Assembly (NCBI RefSeq): GCF_002742385.2
Contig: NZ_MJBI02000002.1
Location: 124,001 to 188,000 of the forward strand
DNA length: 64,000 nt
DNA from: Macrococcoides goetzii
GTDB taxonomy: Bacteria > Bacillota > Bacilli > Staphylococcales > Staphylococcaceae
Direction of reading: 5' to 3'
Position 1 is the stretch's first letter. Every line of letters begins with the position of its first letter. The notes under the pieces were generated by a model. It had not been told where the DNA came from, ran no database searches, and saw only the letters and a list, made by a program, of their open reading frames with translations. Of the stretch, positions 1-7,796 are shown piece after piece. The position numbers were made by a program, and so were the translations under genes.

Positions 1-275
1 ATAAAGCACTGCAATGGTTCAAAGACGAAGTTGGTTTAGAAGCAGGACAGGCAGTTAAATTCTATGCTAAAATTTATGGATCAAGCAAGATTCAGGAGAG
101 TCACTCTTTAGCATTTACAGTAGATCCGGATTACGATAAAGCAATTGCAAAAGTTGAAGCAGATGGCATTATTTTCTACGTTAACGAAATGGATGAGTGG
201 TTTTTCAAAGATTACGATTTATATATTGAATATGATGAAAAATTACAAGAGGTGGCTTACGATTATAAAAAATAA
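1..275 (+). CDS. HesB/YneR-like iron-sulfur biosynthesis family protein (3' part)
   Basis: The reading frame is open from base 3 to a TAA at 273-275, giving the last 90 residues; the N-terminus lies outside the window. The segment KALQWFKDEVGLEAG followed by VKFYAKIYGSS is typical of the short HesB/YneR proteins of Bacillus and staphylococci, about 95-100 residues long. These resemble A-type Fe-S carriers but lack the conserved C-terminal Cys pair, and no Cys is visible here. The in vivo role is not well established. An intrinsic terminator follows. Family recognition is by sequence memory. Confidence 0.75.
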   Translation, partial: KALQWFKDEVGLEAGQAVKFYAKIYGSSKIQESHSLAFTVDPDYDKAIAKVEADGIIFYVNEMDEWFFKDYDLYIEYDEKLQEVAYDYKK

Positions 276-330
276 AAGGAAATAATCTATTTAAAAATAA
301 TTTTTTTAAAAAAGTTTAAAGCGTTAAAGC

Positions 331-370
331 ACGTGGGTGTAAGGGTTTTCCCTTGCACCCTTTTCACGTT
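331..370 (+). terminator. Intrinsic terminator after the HesB-like gene
   Basis: An 11-bp stem pairs 335-345 with 350-360, with one G-U pair and a TTTT loop. It is extended by outer ACGTG/CACGT arms across a T-rich bulge. It separates the HesB-like gene from the permease. Confidence 0.7.
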
Positions 371-397
371 CTCCTAAAGTTAATAAATAGTACTTCT

Positions 398-432
398 AAT
401 TTTCTGAAATTATAGTATAATTTCAGAATAGT
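398..432 (+). promoter_or_regulatory. CodY-type operator/palindrome over the permease promoter
   Basis: Bases 398-412 match the CodY consensus AATTTTCWGAAAATT at 13 of 15 positions, and 418-432 match at 11 of 15. Together 402-414 and 416-428 form a perfect 13-bp inverted repeat around base 415. A TATAAT -10 element at 416-421 lies inside the right arm, so a bound protein would block the promoter. CodY repression of amino-acid uptake is established in low-GC Gram-positives; the site here is predicted. Confidence 0.65.
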
Positions 433-475
433 AAAGAATGTTTTTATATTTAAAAAACAAAAGGGGATAGAAAAA

Positions 476-1870
476 ATGGAAGACAATCATTTAAAGAGAG
501 GTCTTAGTTCAAGACAAGTCCAAATGATCGCATTAGGTGGTACCATTGGGGTAGGTTTATTCATGGGTGCATCAAGTACGATTAAATGGACTGGACCATC
601 AGCAATTTTAGCTTATTTAGTTGCTGGATTATTTTTATTTTTAGTAATGCGTGCGATGGGGGAATTAGTTTATTTATTCCCTACAACTGGATCATTTGCT
701 GATTATGCTTCAACATACTTACACCCGGTGTTTGGTTATGTTACAGCTTGGGCGAATATATTCCAGTGGGTTGTAGTAGGTATGAGTGAAGTAATTGCGG
801 TTGGACAATATATGCAATATTGGTGGCCGGAATTACCTACATGGATTCCAGGTATTATCGTAATTATAACTTTAGCATTAGCGAATATGGCTTCTGTTAA
901 AGCATTTGGTGAGTTTGAATTCTGGTTTGCAATGATTAAGATTGTAACGATTATATTAATGATCGTAGCAGGTTTAGGTATTATATTATTTGGATTTGGT
1001 AACAATGGTAATCCTATTGGATTGGGTAACTTAACAGAGCATGGTGGATTCTTCCCTAAAGGTATCGTAGGATTCTTCTTTGCATTATCAATGGTAGTTG
1101 GTTCTTACCAGGGGGTAGAATTAATCGGTATTACTGCTGGTGAAACAAAAGATCCACAGAAAAACGTAGTAAAAGCAGTTAATGGTATTATTTGGCGTAT
1201 TTTAATCTTCTACATTGGTGCAATCTTTGTGATCGTAACTGTTTATCCTTGGGATGAATTAGGTAACGTAGGTAGCCCGTTCGTAGCGACATTTGCTAAA
1301 GTTGGTATTACAGCAGCAGCAGCAATCATTAACTTTGTAGTTATTACAGCAGCAATGTCTGGTTGTAACTCAGGTATCTTCAGTTCAAGTCGTATGATCT
1401 ATACATTAGCAAACGAAGGTAAAATGCCTCGTGCATTTGCAAAAGTTATGAAAAATGGTGTACCGGTTTATGCGGTACTTATGATTTCAATTGGTATCTT
1501 CATCGGAGTAATCTTAAATGTGGTATTACCGATGTATATTGATGGAGCAGCAAATATATTCGTTTATGTTTATAGTGCATCTATCTTACCAGGTATGATT
1601 CCTTGGTTTATGATTTTATTCAGTCATTTACAATACAGAAAACAAAGACCTGATTTAGCTGAAAATCATCCATTTAAGATGCCATTTGCACCATTCTCAA
1701 ACTACATTACAATCGCTTTCTTAGTAATGGTATTAATCGGAATGTTAATTAATGATGAAACACGTGTATCAGTTATTATTGGTATCATCTTCTTATCAGC
1801 TATGGCAGGTGTATACTTCTTAAGAGGGTTCCAAAAATTAGATGAAGGTCGTAACTTCTTAGATAAATAA
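476..1870 (+). CDS. APC-family amino acid permease
   Basis: The 464-residue product is an inner-membrane amino-acid/proton symporter of the amino acid-polyamine-organocation superfamily. It opens with the family motif GLSSRQVQMIALGGTIGVGLF (TM1) and then about twelve hydrophobic segments; PTTGSFADYAS and a GITAGET motif are also typical. It resembles the Bacillus YtnA/AapA/RocE branch, so substrate cannot be fixed from sequence. The start is ATG after an AAAGGGGAT ribosome site. A palindromic CodY-type operator overlaps its promoter, predicting derepression when branched-chain amino acids are low. A strong terminator follows, so it is monocistronic. Confidence 0.88.
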   Translation: MEDNHLKRGLSSRQVQMIALGGTIGVGLFMGASSTIKWTGPSAILAYLVAGLFLFLVMRAMGELVYLFPTTGSFADYASTYLHPVFGYVTAWANIFQWVVVGMSEVIAVGQYMQYWWPELPTWIPGIIVIITLALANMASVKAFGEFEFWFAMIKIVTIILMIVAGLGIILFGFGNNGNPIGLGNLTEHGGFFPKGIVGFFFALSMVVGSYQGVELIGITAGETKDPQKNVVKAVNGIIWRILIFYIGAIFVIVTVYPWDELGNVGSPFVATFAKVGITAAAAIINFVVITAAMSGCNSGIFSSSRMIYTLANEGKMPRAFAKVMKNGVPVYAVLMISIGIFIGVILNVVLPMYIDGAANIFVYVYSASILPGMIPWFMILFSHLQYRKQRPDLAENHPFKMPFAPFSNYITIAFLVMVLIGMLINDETRVSVIIGIIFLSAMAGVYFLRGFQKLDEGRNFLDK

Positions 1871-1896
1871 TTAAGAACAACAAATTAATAAATTTT

Positions 1897-1938
1897 AAAC
1901 CGTTCGTTTTAGCTCATGCTAAAATGAACGGTTTTTTT
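1897..1938 (+). terminator. Intrinsic terminator after the amino acid permease
   Basis: A 17-bp stem (1897-1913 with 1918-1934, one G-U pair) with a TCAT loop runs directly into a T tract. Confidence 0.9.
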
Positions 1939-2164
1939 GTTGTAACAGAGATATTACATACATATCGAATATTTATTAAAAAATATATTAGAATCTTAAA
2001 ATATTATTAAAGTAAATTATGATATATTTTATCAAATTTAAATAATATTTTATTTATATCATACACTCTATTATTTTTTTAATATAACACTTTATTTAAT
2101 TAAAGATATTCAGATAATTTAAAACCTTTAAAATACATTGATTTTAAAGGTTTTAATAATATTA

Positions 2165-2178
2165 GTGATAAAAATCAC
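2165..2178. promoter_or_regulatory. CRP/FNR-family palindrome
   Basis: GTGAT-AAAA-ATCAC is a perfect dyad. Read as AGTGA-N6-TCACA it matches the TGTGA-N6-TCACA motif used by CRP-family regulators such as staphylococcal ArcR at 9 of 10 positions. It lies about 300 bp before the PfoR-like gene. Assignment to a regulator is inference. Confidence 0.4.
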
Positions 2179-2338
2179 ATTTAAATAATTATATGTGTAT
2201 AACAGAAATTAAATAAATAAAAGCTTTAAAGCGGTGAAGTATAGTAGTAACAAGACTGTTCTAATTCCGAAATGAAAATTAAAACATAATTATACATAAT
2301 AAAATATAAATATACAAAATCTATTCATATTTTGTTCA

Positions 2339-2388
2339 TTGTATCCGTTTTCAAAAATGATATGATTAATTTGTGAAAAAGACAACAA
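2339..2388 (+). promoter_or_regulatory. Predicted promoter with Rex-like element for the serine operon
   Basis: TTGTAT (2339-2344) and TATGAT (2361-2366) are 16 bp apart. Just downstream, TTGTGA-N6-CAACAA (2371-2388) matches the Rex motif TTGTGA-N6-TCACAA at 10 of 12 fixed positions. Rex links fermentative genes to NADH/NAD in Gram-positives. This is a weak-to-moderate prediction. Confidence 0.35.
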
Positions 2389-2470
2389 ACTCTTTTGATG
2401 GCCATTGAAAGGTGATGAATGTCGAAATTCAAAGCATAAAAATTAATCTTAAATAAAGGAGAAATAATCA

Positions 2471-3511
2471 ATGGATATTATTATTGGCGTAGGAACATTA
2501 TTAGTTGTACTTATTTGCATGTCGTTATTTTTAAATTTTGCACCGTATGGTAAAGAAGGTCTTCAAGCACTCTCCGGAGCTGCATGTTCAACATTTCTGC
2601 CACAAGCATTTCTAAGTTATGCTATTGGAGGAGTGTTTGATATTCCTTTCTTTGTACAAGTTGGAGACACACTTGGTGGACTTGGCGGTTTAGCAGTTGG
2701 AATTTTAACATGTATTAAATTAGGGATTTCACCAGTATATGCTTTAATCGTAGGTTTATCATTATTAAAAGTAAAGTTATTACCAGCATTTATTGCTGCG
2801 TATGCAATTAGCTTCTTAATCAAGCAAATAGAAAAACGTGTACCGGAAGGTTTAGACTTAATTGTTGTCATCTTAGTAGCACCTGCATTAACTACATTAA
2901 TTGCTTTAGCAATTCAACCTTCTGTTATTGCGGTATTAACTCAAATTGGATCAGCAATCACTGCAGTAGGTGATGCAAATCCTTATGTATTGGCAATTGT
3001 TCTTGGAGCTATTATTCCTGTAGTAGGCATGACACCGTTAAGCTCTATGGTATTAACAAGTCTATTAGGATTAGTTGGTACACCGATGGCTATAGGTGCC
3101 CTATGTTGCACTGGTAACTCATTTGCAAACTTTGTATTATTTAAAAAGTTAGGTTATGGCACTAAAGCAACACCATTTGCTGTAGCGATTGAACCATTAA
3201 CACAAATTGATATTATTGCAGAAAAACCAGTTCAGCTTTATGGATCTAATGCAATTATTGGTATGGTAAATGCTTGTATTATCACAGCGTTTGGTTTAGT
3301 TATCAACGTTACTGGAATGGCGACACCGATTGCAGGATTTATTGTAGCTTTCGGATTTAACGATACTGTTCCTGTTCTACTTTGTGGATTAGCAGTAGCA
3401 TTCTCAAGTATCGTTCTAGCTTGGTTATTTGCAACATTCTTTAAAAATCATGATATTTCAGTATCTGTAAAGATGCCTGCTTTAAAAAGAACTACAAAAC
3501 AAAATGCTTAG
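2471..3511 (+). CDS. PfoR-like membrane protein (PTS EIIC_2 family)
   Basis: The 346-residue product is almost entirely hydrophobic, with roughly nine to ten membrane segments and Gly-rich turns such as VGDTLGGLGGLAVG and GATIIPVVG-like loops. It belongs to the PTS_EIIC_2 family, historically annotated as perfringolysin regulator PfoR in clostridia and staphylococci. Members often sit beside L-serine dehydratase genes, as here, and no PTS phosphotransfer domain is present. Context suggests a transport role linked to serine, but that is inference. An AAAGGAG ribosome site precedes the ATG, and sdaAB follows after 56 bp. Confidence 0.75.
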   Translation: MDIIIGVGTLLVVLICMSLFLNFAPYGKEGLQALSGAACSTFLPQAFLSYAIGGVFDIPFFVQVGDTLGGLGGLAVGILTCIKLGISPVYALIVGLSLLKVKLLPAFIAAYAISFLIKQIEKRVPEGLDLIVVILVAPALTTLIALAIQPSVIAVLTQIGSAITAVGDANPYVLAIVLGAIIPVVGMTPLSSMVLTSLLGLVGTPMAIGALCCTGNSFANFVLFKKLGYGTKATPFAVAIEPLTQIDIIAEKPVQLYGSNAIIGMVNACIITAFGLVINVTGMATPIAGFIVAFGFNDTVPVLLCGLAVAFSSIVLAWLFATFFKNHDISVSVKMPALKRTTKQNA

Positions 3512-3567
3512 CAAATAAATATATCACAAGGTTAAAAAATAAATTGTTAAAATATTAGGAGGAATTA

Positions 3568-4248
3568 ATGATGGCAAGAACATCAGATTATAAAAGTGCT
3601 TTCGATATTATTGGCCCAATAATGATTGGTCCTTCAAGTTCACACACAGCAGGTGCCGTTAGAATCGGATTAGCATCTAGACAAATTTTAGGAGTGGAAC
3701 CTGTGAAAGTGAGTATCTCATATTATGAATCTTTTGCAGAAACACATCTAGGACATGGAACAGATTTAGCATTAATCGCCGGGATTTTAAATTTCCCAAC
3801 TGAAGATCCACGAGTAAAAGATTCTATAGATATCGCTAAGGAAAAAGGTATTCAAATTGAATTTATTGAAGAAAAAGGACCAAGTAAAGGTGAACATCCT
3901 AACACAGCGCTTGTTAGATTAGACAGTGAACATAAACATATTGAAGTATGTGGAAACTCTATAGGTGGCGGTACTATTAAATTGAGAAGTATTCATATCA
4001 ATGGAGCCTGTGCACTTCTCAACCATACTTTACCAATACTTGTTTTGTATGGAGAGCAACCGGTAGGAGAATTTAATAGATGTATTAATGATCTTGCAGA
4101 AAGTGGTTTACAAATCAACGAGGAAATTAAATCACAAAAAAATAACAAATATATTGTAGCTTTACATTTACACAAACCGATTAAACCAGCATTATTGCAA
4201 AATATTAAAGAGAAATATCCACAAATAGAATTTTCAAATCTAGTATAG
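3568..4248 (+). CDS. sdaAB: L-serine dehydratase, iron-sulfur type, beta subunit
   Basis: The 226-residue beta subunit joins the alpha subunit encoded just downstream to deaminate L-serine to pyruvate and ammonia in the cytoplasm. The N-terminal IGPSSSHTAGAVRIG motif and LGHGTDLALIAG are family hallmarks, and the C-terminus has an ACT-like regulatory segment. The AGGAGG site at 3557-3562 can serve ATG 3568 or ATG 3571. The order is pfoR-like, sdaAB, sdaAA, a three-gene serine catabolic unit. Length is normal for split-subunit Firmicute enzymes. Confidence 0.93.
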   Translation: MMARTSDYKSAFDIIGPIMIGPSSSHTAGAVRIGLASRQILGVEPVKVSISYYESFAETHLGHGTDLALIAGILNFPTEDPRVKDSIDIAKEKGIQIEFIEEKGPSKGEHPNTALVRLDSEHKHIEVCGNSIGGGTIKLRSIHINGACALLNHTLPILVLYGEQPVGEFNRCINDLAESGLQINEEIKSQKNNKYIVALHLHKPIKPALLQNIKEKYPQIEFSNLV

Positions 4249-4295
4249 ATTTAGAAAGAATATTATTGATTTAAGTAAAATGGGGAGGAACTAAA

Positions 4296-5189
4296 ATGTA
4301 TAACTCAATTAAAGAAATTATAGATACTGCAACACAAACTGGTAAATCATTTGCTGAAATGATGACAGAGATGGAGATGGAAACGTCTGATATGACGTAT
4401 GAAGAAGTGAGAAACAAAATGAAAGAAAATCTTAAAGTAATGAAGGCTGCTGTTCTACGTGGCTCCTCGGGAGAGGGGGTGAAATCTGTAACAGGTCTAA
4501 CTGGACAAGATGCAATTAGAATGAAAAAATATCGTGAACAAAATGAACCTTTATCCGGTAGCGATGTTGCAAAAGCATTGCAGTATGCTATTGCTACAAA
4601 TGAAGTGAATGCTGCAATGGGTTTAATATGTGCAACGCCTACTGCAGGGTCATCTGGAACAATACCTGGTGTATTATTTTCTGTTGAAGACAAATTAAAT
4701 TTAAATGAAGAACAGGAAATAGATTTCTTACTGACAACATCATTATTCGGTATTGTAATTGCCAATAATGCATGTGTTGCCGGTGCAATGGGTGGATGTC
4801 AGGCAGAAGTAGGTAGTGCTTCAGCAATAGCAGCAGCTGCAGCAGTAGCGATAAAAGGTGGAAAACCTGAACAATCTTCACATGCATTAGCACATGCTTT
4901 AGGAAATCTACTTGGTCTTGTATGTGATCCAGTCGCAGGTTTAGTAGAAATACCATGTGTTATGAGAAACACAATTGGAGCAGGTAATGCACTGATTGCT
5001 GCTGATTTAGCTTTGGCTGGTATTGAGTGTAAAATTCCTGCAGATGAAGTAATCGAAGCAATGAACAAAGTTGGCCGTAGTCTTCCTGCAGAATTACGAG
5101 AAACAGGCTTAGGAGGACTTGCTGGAACTCCAGCAGGTGAAGAAATGAAGGCAAGAATATTTGGTGCCAAAAATCCTGTGTTTAATTAA
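4296..5189 (+). CDS. sdaAA: L-serine dehydratase, iron-sulfur type, alpha subunit
   Basis: The 297-residue catalytic subunit supplies the cysteines that hold a labile [4Fe-4S] cluster which binds serine. Visible conserved pieces are CATPTAGSSGTIPG, NNACVAGAMGGCQAEVGSAS and CDPVAGLVEIPC, carrying the expected Cys residues. The start ATG has a GGGGAGG site. It ends 15 bp before the converging small gene on the other strand. Because the cluster is oxygen-sensitive, the enzyme should work best when oxygen is low, which fits the candidate redox sites upstream of the operon. Confidence 0.95.
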   Translation: MYNSIKEIIDTATQTGKSFAEMMTEMEMETSDMTYEEVRNKMKENLKVMKAAVLRGSSGEGVKSVTGLTGQDAIRMKKYREQNEPLSGSDVAKALQYAIATNEVNAAMGLICATPTAGSSGTIPGVLFSVEDKLNLNEEQEIDFLLTTSLFGIVIANNACVAGAMGGCQAEVGSASAIAAAAAVAIKGGKPEQSSHALAHALGNLLGLVCDPVAGLVEIPCVMRNTIGAGNALIAADLALAGIECKIPADEVIEAMNKVGRSLPAELRETGLGGLAGTPAGEEMKARIFGAKNPVFN

Positions 5190-5203
5190 TCCAGATTTTT
5201 TAA

Positions 5204-5392
5204 TTAATCATGATATTTGGAATGACGATGTAACTGGATATAGTAATAAAGGATTGTAAAAATTAGTGTGACAAGAAAAGATTTTGCGAAGAGATCAGCG
5301 GTAGATCCTTTCGTTAATAAAGTCATATCGATAACTGAAATGATAATAAAACAAACAATTGAAATTAGAACACGTATTAGATAGTATTTCAC
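5204..5392 (-). CDS. Small two-helix membrane protein, hypothetical
   Basis: A 62-residue frame encodes two hydrophobic helices (about residues 4-22 and 36-52) and ends with a charged RHSKYHD tail. A GTGGTGAG ribosome site precedes the ATG, and a plausible leftward promoter lies upstream (TTTACT and TATAAT, 17-bp spacer, 5423-5451). It converges on sdaAA. I do not recognise the family. Two TM segments plus expression signals make a real gene likelier than chance, but support is modest. Confidence 0.5.
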   Translation of the reverse strand: MKYYLIRVLISIVCFIIISVIDMTLLTKGSTADLFAKSFLVTLIFTILYYYIQLHRHSKYHD

Positions 5393-5422
5393 ATCAACTC
5401 ACCACTTTCCAAGCTTTAACCT

Positions 5423-5451
5423 ATTATATAAAACGCTTATATCAAAGTAAA
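5423..5451 (-). promoter_or_regulatory. Predicted promoter of the small membrane protein
   Basis: On the minus strand, TTTACT (5446-5451) and TATAAT (5423-5428) are separated by 17 bp. Confidence 0.45.
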
Positions 5452-5491
5452 TAACTATAATGATAAGTTTAGATGTAAGGTCAAAATTACT

Positions 5492-5526
5492 AAAATTGCA
5501 TTCTACAATTAGAATGCAATTTTTTA
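5492..5526 (+). terminator. Perfect hairpin upstream of katE
   Basis: A perfect 13-bp stem (5492-5504 with 5511-5523) with an ACAATT loop merges into a T run. It lies about 30 bp before the predicted katE promoter and could insulate that gene from sdaA readthrough. Confidence 0.6.
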
Positions 5527-5552
5527 TTTTATAAAATTCCATATAAAAAGTG

Positions 5553-5575
5553 TACAATGTTTCTATTTATTAGAA
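5553..5575 (+). promoter_or_regulatory. katE promoter region with PerR-like box
   Basis: A TACAAT -10 candidate (5553-5558) is followed at 5561-5575 by TTCTATTTATTAGAA. That matches the PerR consensus TTATAATNATTATAA at 11 of 14 fixed positions and covers the expected start point. PerR control of catalases is established in Bacillus and staphylococci; this site is a prediction. Confidence 0.45.
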
Positions 5576-5622
5576 ATGGGAATAAGCAATTTGTATGTAA
5601 ATATAATATAGGGGGCACTACA

Positions 5623-7623
5623 ATGACTAATGAAAAAGATAAGCAATTAGAAGCATTTCGTAGAGACCATTCTGGCGATACACCGTTAACGACAAACCAA
5701 GGTTTAAAAATGGCAGAAGATGAATTTTCATTAAAAGCTGGGGAACGTGGCCCGACTTTATTAGAAGATTTTCATTTCAGAGAAAAGATGACACATTTTG
5801 ACCATGAACGTATTCCTGAAAGAATTGTACATGCACGTGGATATGGGGCACATGGTGAATTTGAATTATATGAAGATTTAAGTGAATATACAAAAGCTAA
5901 ATTTTTAACAGATACAAGTAAGAAGACACCTGTATTTGTTCGTTTCTCTACTGTACAAGGTTCAAAGGGTTCTAACGATACTGTACGTGATGCGCGTGGA
6001 TTTGCAACTAAATTCTATACTGAAGAAGGTAACTATGATTTAGTAGGTAACAATATTCCGGTATTCTTTATTCAGGATGCCATTAAATTCCCAGATTTAG
6101 TTCATGCAGTTAAACCAGAACCACATAATGAAATTCCTCAAGGTGGAACAGCTCACGATACATTCTGGGATTTCTTTGCACAAAATCCAGAGTCAACACA
6201 TATGACAATGTGGACAATGAGTGACCGTGGTATCCCGAAAAGTTTCCGTACGATGGAAGGTTTTGGAGTGCATACTTTCCGTTTAGTAAATGCAGAAGGG
6301 AAGTCACACTTCGTTAAATTCCACTGGAAACCATTGCTTGGAACACATTCATTAGTTTGGGATGAAGCTCAAATTATCGCTGGTAAAAACTCAGATTATA
6401 ACCGTGAAGACTTATATGAAGCCATCGATAAAGGCGATTATCCCGAGTGGGAATTAGGGCTTCAAATTCTTCCTGAAGAAGATGAGTTTAAATTTGATTT
6501 TGATATATTAGATCCAACAAAATTATGGCCAGAAGAAGAAGTGCCAGTAAAACGCGTTGGTAAAATGACTTTAAATCGCAATGTAGATAATGTCTTTGCA
6601 GAAACAGAGCAAGTTGCATTCCATCCTGGTCATCTTGTACCTGGTATTGACTTCAGTAATGATCCATTATTACAAGGACGTTTATTCTCATATACAGACA
6701 CGCAATTATCACGTTTAGGTGGACCAAATTTCCATCAGTTACCAATTAACAGGCCAGTATGTCCATTTGCTAACAATCAACGTGATGGTATGCATCAAAC
6801 ATTTGTCCATAAAGGCCAAACTGCTTACCATAACAATGCGATAAATAATAACAATCCACACACAACACCAGCTGAAGAAGGTGGATTTGAACATTATCAT
6901 GAAAAAATCGATGCTCATAAAGTGCGTGCTAGAAGTGAGAGCTTTAAAGAACATTATTCACAAGCGAAAATGTTCTATAACAGTTTAAGTAAACCAGAAA
7001 AAGAACATTTACGTGATGCGTTTGCTTTCGAATTAGGTAAATGTAAACATGACTTTGTTAAAGAAAATGCAGTTGCCAATATTAATAAAGTCGATAAAGA
7101 TTTAGCGACTCAAATTGCTGAAAAAATTGGTGTTGATGCGCCTACTACAGATGAAGAAGTTAAATCAGATAAAAAATCTCCAGCATTAAGCATGGAAAAT
7201 ACAGTTAAAAAATTAGATACTTTGTCTGTTGCATTATTAGTAACTGAACAATCGGATGAAGCTAAAATCAAAAAACTATTAACGACACTGGCTGACAATA
7301 AAGTAAATTATAAATTAGTGAGCGAGAAAGCATTTAAATTAGGTGAATTGAAAGTGTCTGAAACATTTGATACAGTACATTCTACGTTATTCGACGGTCT
7401 TATTGTATTAGATGTTAAAACACCATTATTACCACCAGTAAAAGATTTCATTGAAGCAGCTAACCGTCACTTTAAAACAATCGGTTATGATGCATCTGTT
7501 GCTAAAGCATTAGAAGAAACAGCTGTAGATGTAGCTCAACCAGGTATTGTTGAAATGAGTGATGATGCAAATAAATATTTAGAAGCGCTTGTTGTACAAA
7601 GACATTGGGATAGAAAATTATAA
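5623..7623 (+). CDS. katE: Large-subunit catalase (KatE type)
   Basis: The product decomposes H2O2 to water and oxygen. Starting at ATG 5623 (GGGGG site at 5611-5615) gives 666 residues, the size of Bacillus KatE and larger than the roughly 500-residue staphylococcal KatA. Catalytic His70 lies in [10 protein letters not shown], the essential Asn in [15 protein letters not shown], and the proximal haem Tyr in [18 protein letters not shown]. The extra C-terminal region (about 500-666) is the flavodoxin-like domain of large-subunit catalases. An earlier in-frame start at 5557 lacks a ribosome site. A PerR-like box and a terminator flank the gene. Confidence 0.93.
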   Translation: MTNEKDKQLEAFRRDHSGDTPLTTNQGLKMAEDEFSLKAGERGPTLLEDFHFREKMTHFDHERIPERIVHARGYGAHGEFELYEDLSEYTKAKFLTDTSKKTPVFVRFSTVQGSKGSNDTVRDARGFATKFYTEEGNYDLVGNNIPVFFIQDAIKFPDLVHAVKPEPHNEIPQGGTAHDTFWDFFAQNPESTHMTMWTMSDRGIPKSFRTMEGFGVHTFRLVNAEGKSHFVKFHWKPLLGTHSLVWDEAQIIAGKNSDYNREDLYEAIDKGDYPEWELGLQILPEEDEFKFDFDILDPTKLWPEEEVPVKRVGKMTLNRNVDNVFAETEQVAFHPGHLVPGIDFSNDPLLQGRLFSYTDTQLSRLGGPNFHQLPINRPVCPFANNQRDGMHQTFVHKGQTAYHNNAINNNNPHTTPAEEGGFEHYHEKIDAHKVRARSESFKEHYSQAKMFYNSLSKPEKEHLRDAFAFELGKCKHDFVKENAVANINKVDKDLATQIAEKIGVDAPTTDEEVKSDKKSPALSMENTVKKLDTLSVALLVTEQSDEAKIKKLLTTLADNKVNYKLVSEKAFKLGELKVSETFDTVHSTLFDGLIVLDVKTPLLPPVKDFIEAANRHFKTIGYDASVAKALEETAVDVAQPGIVEMSDDANKYLEALVVQRHWDRKL

Positions 7624-7674
7624 TAAATATTTGAAAATGAATGAAAAAATAAAATGATTAATCAAGTTACTTTT

Positions 7675-7702
7675 AAAGCCTGTGAATTCACAGGCTTTTT
7701 TG
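7675..7702 (+). terminator. Intrinsic terminator after katE
   Basis: A perfect palindrome, AAAGCCTGTGAA with its complement (7675-7698), ends in a T run. Confidence 0.85.
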
Positions 7703-7796
7703 ATATTCGATAATCCAATATGTACATTACGGTTCATGTATAATAGATTTAAAGTATCTATATATTTGCTATGACTTACTATTATTGGGAGGATGT

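Larger units (their letters stand above)
1940..2470. other. 530-bp AT-rich intergenic region before the serine operon
   Basis: No convincing gene is seen. It holds a perfect 14-bp inverted repeat (2121-2134 with 2141-2154), a CRP/FNR-like palindrome at 2165-2178, a plausible promoter (TTGTAT 2339-2344, 16-bp spacer, TATGAT 2361-2366) and a Rex-like element at 2371-2388. A six-codon ATG frame with a ribosome site starts at 2419. The length suggests layered regulation or an unrecognised small RNA. Confidence 0.5.

Noticed and set aside
2419..2439. Six-codon leader peptide (MSKFKA) before the PfoR-like gene
   Set aside because: It has a good ribosome site, but no Ser codon run and no terminator or alternative stems between it and the gene.
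4271..5170. Long open frames antisense to sdaAA
   Set aside because: They follow the codon pattern of the strong sense gene, lack ribosome sites and show low-complexity or hydrophobic translations without family features.
5492..5526. PerR box at the hairpin upstream of katE
   Set aside because: ATTCTA-CAAT-TAGAAT is symmetric, but its 16-bp spacing does not fit the 15-bp PerR pattern, and the GC stem plus T run fits a terminator better.
7700..7790. LytTR direct repeats upstream of the ABC-LytTR gene
   Set aside because: One ACGGTTCAT-like half was seen, but no second copy at the needed 12-13 bp spacing.
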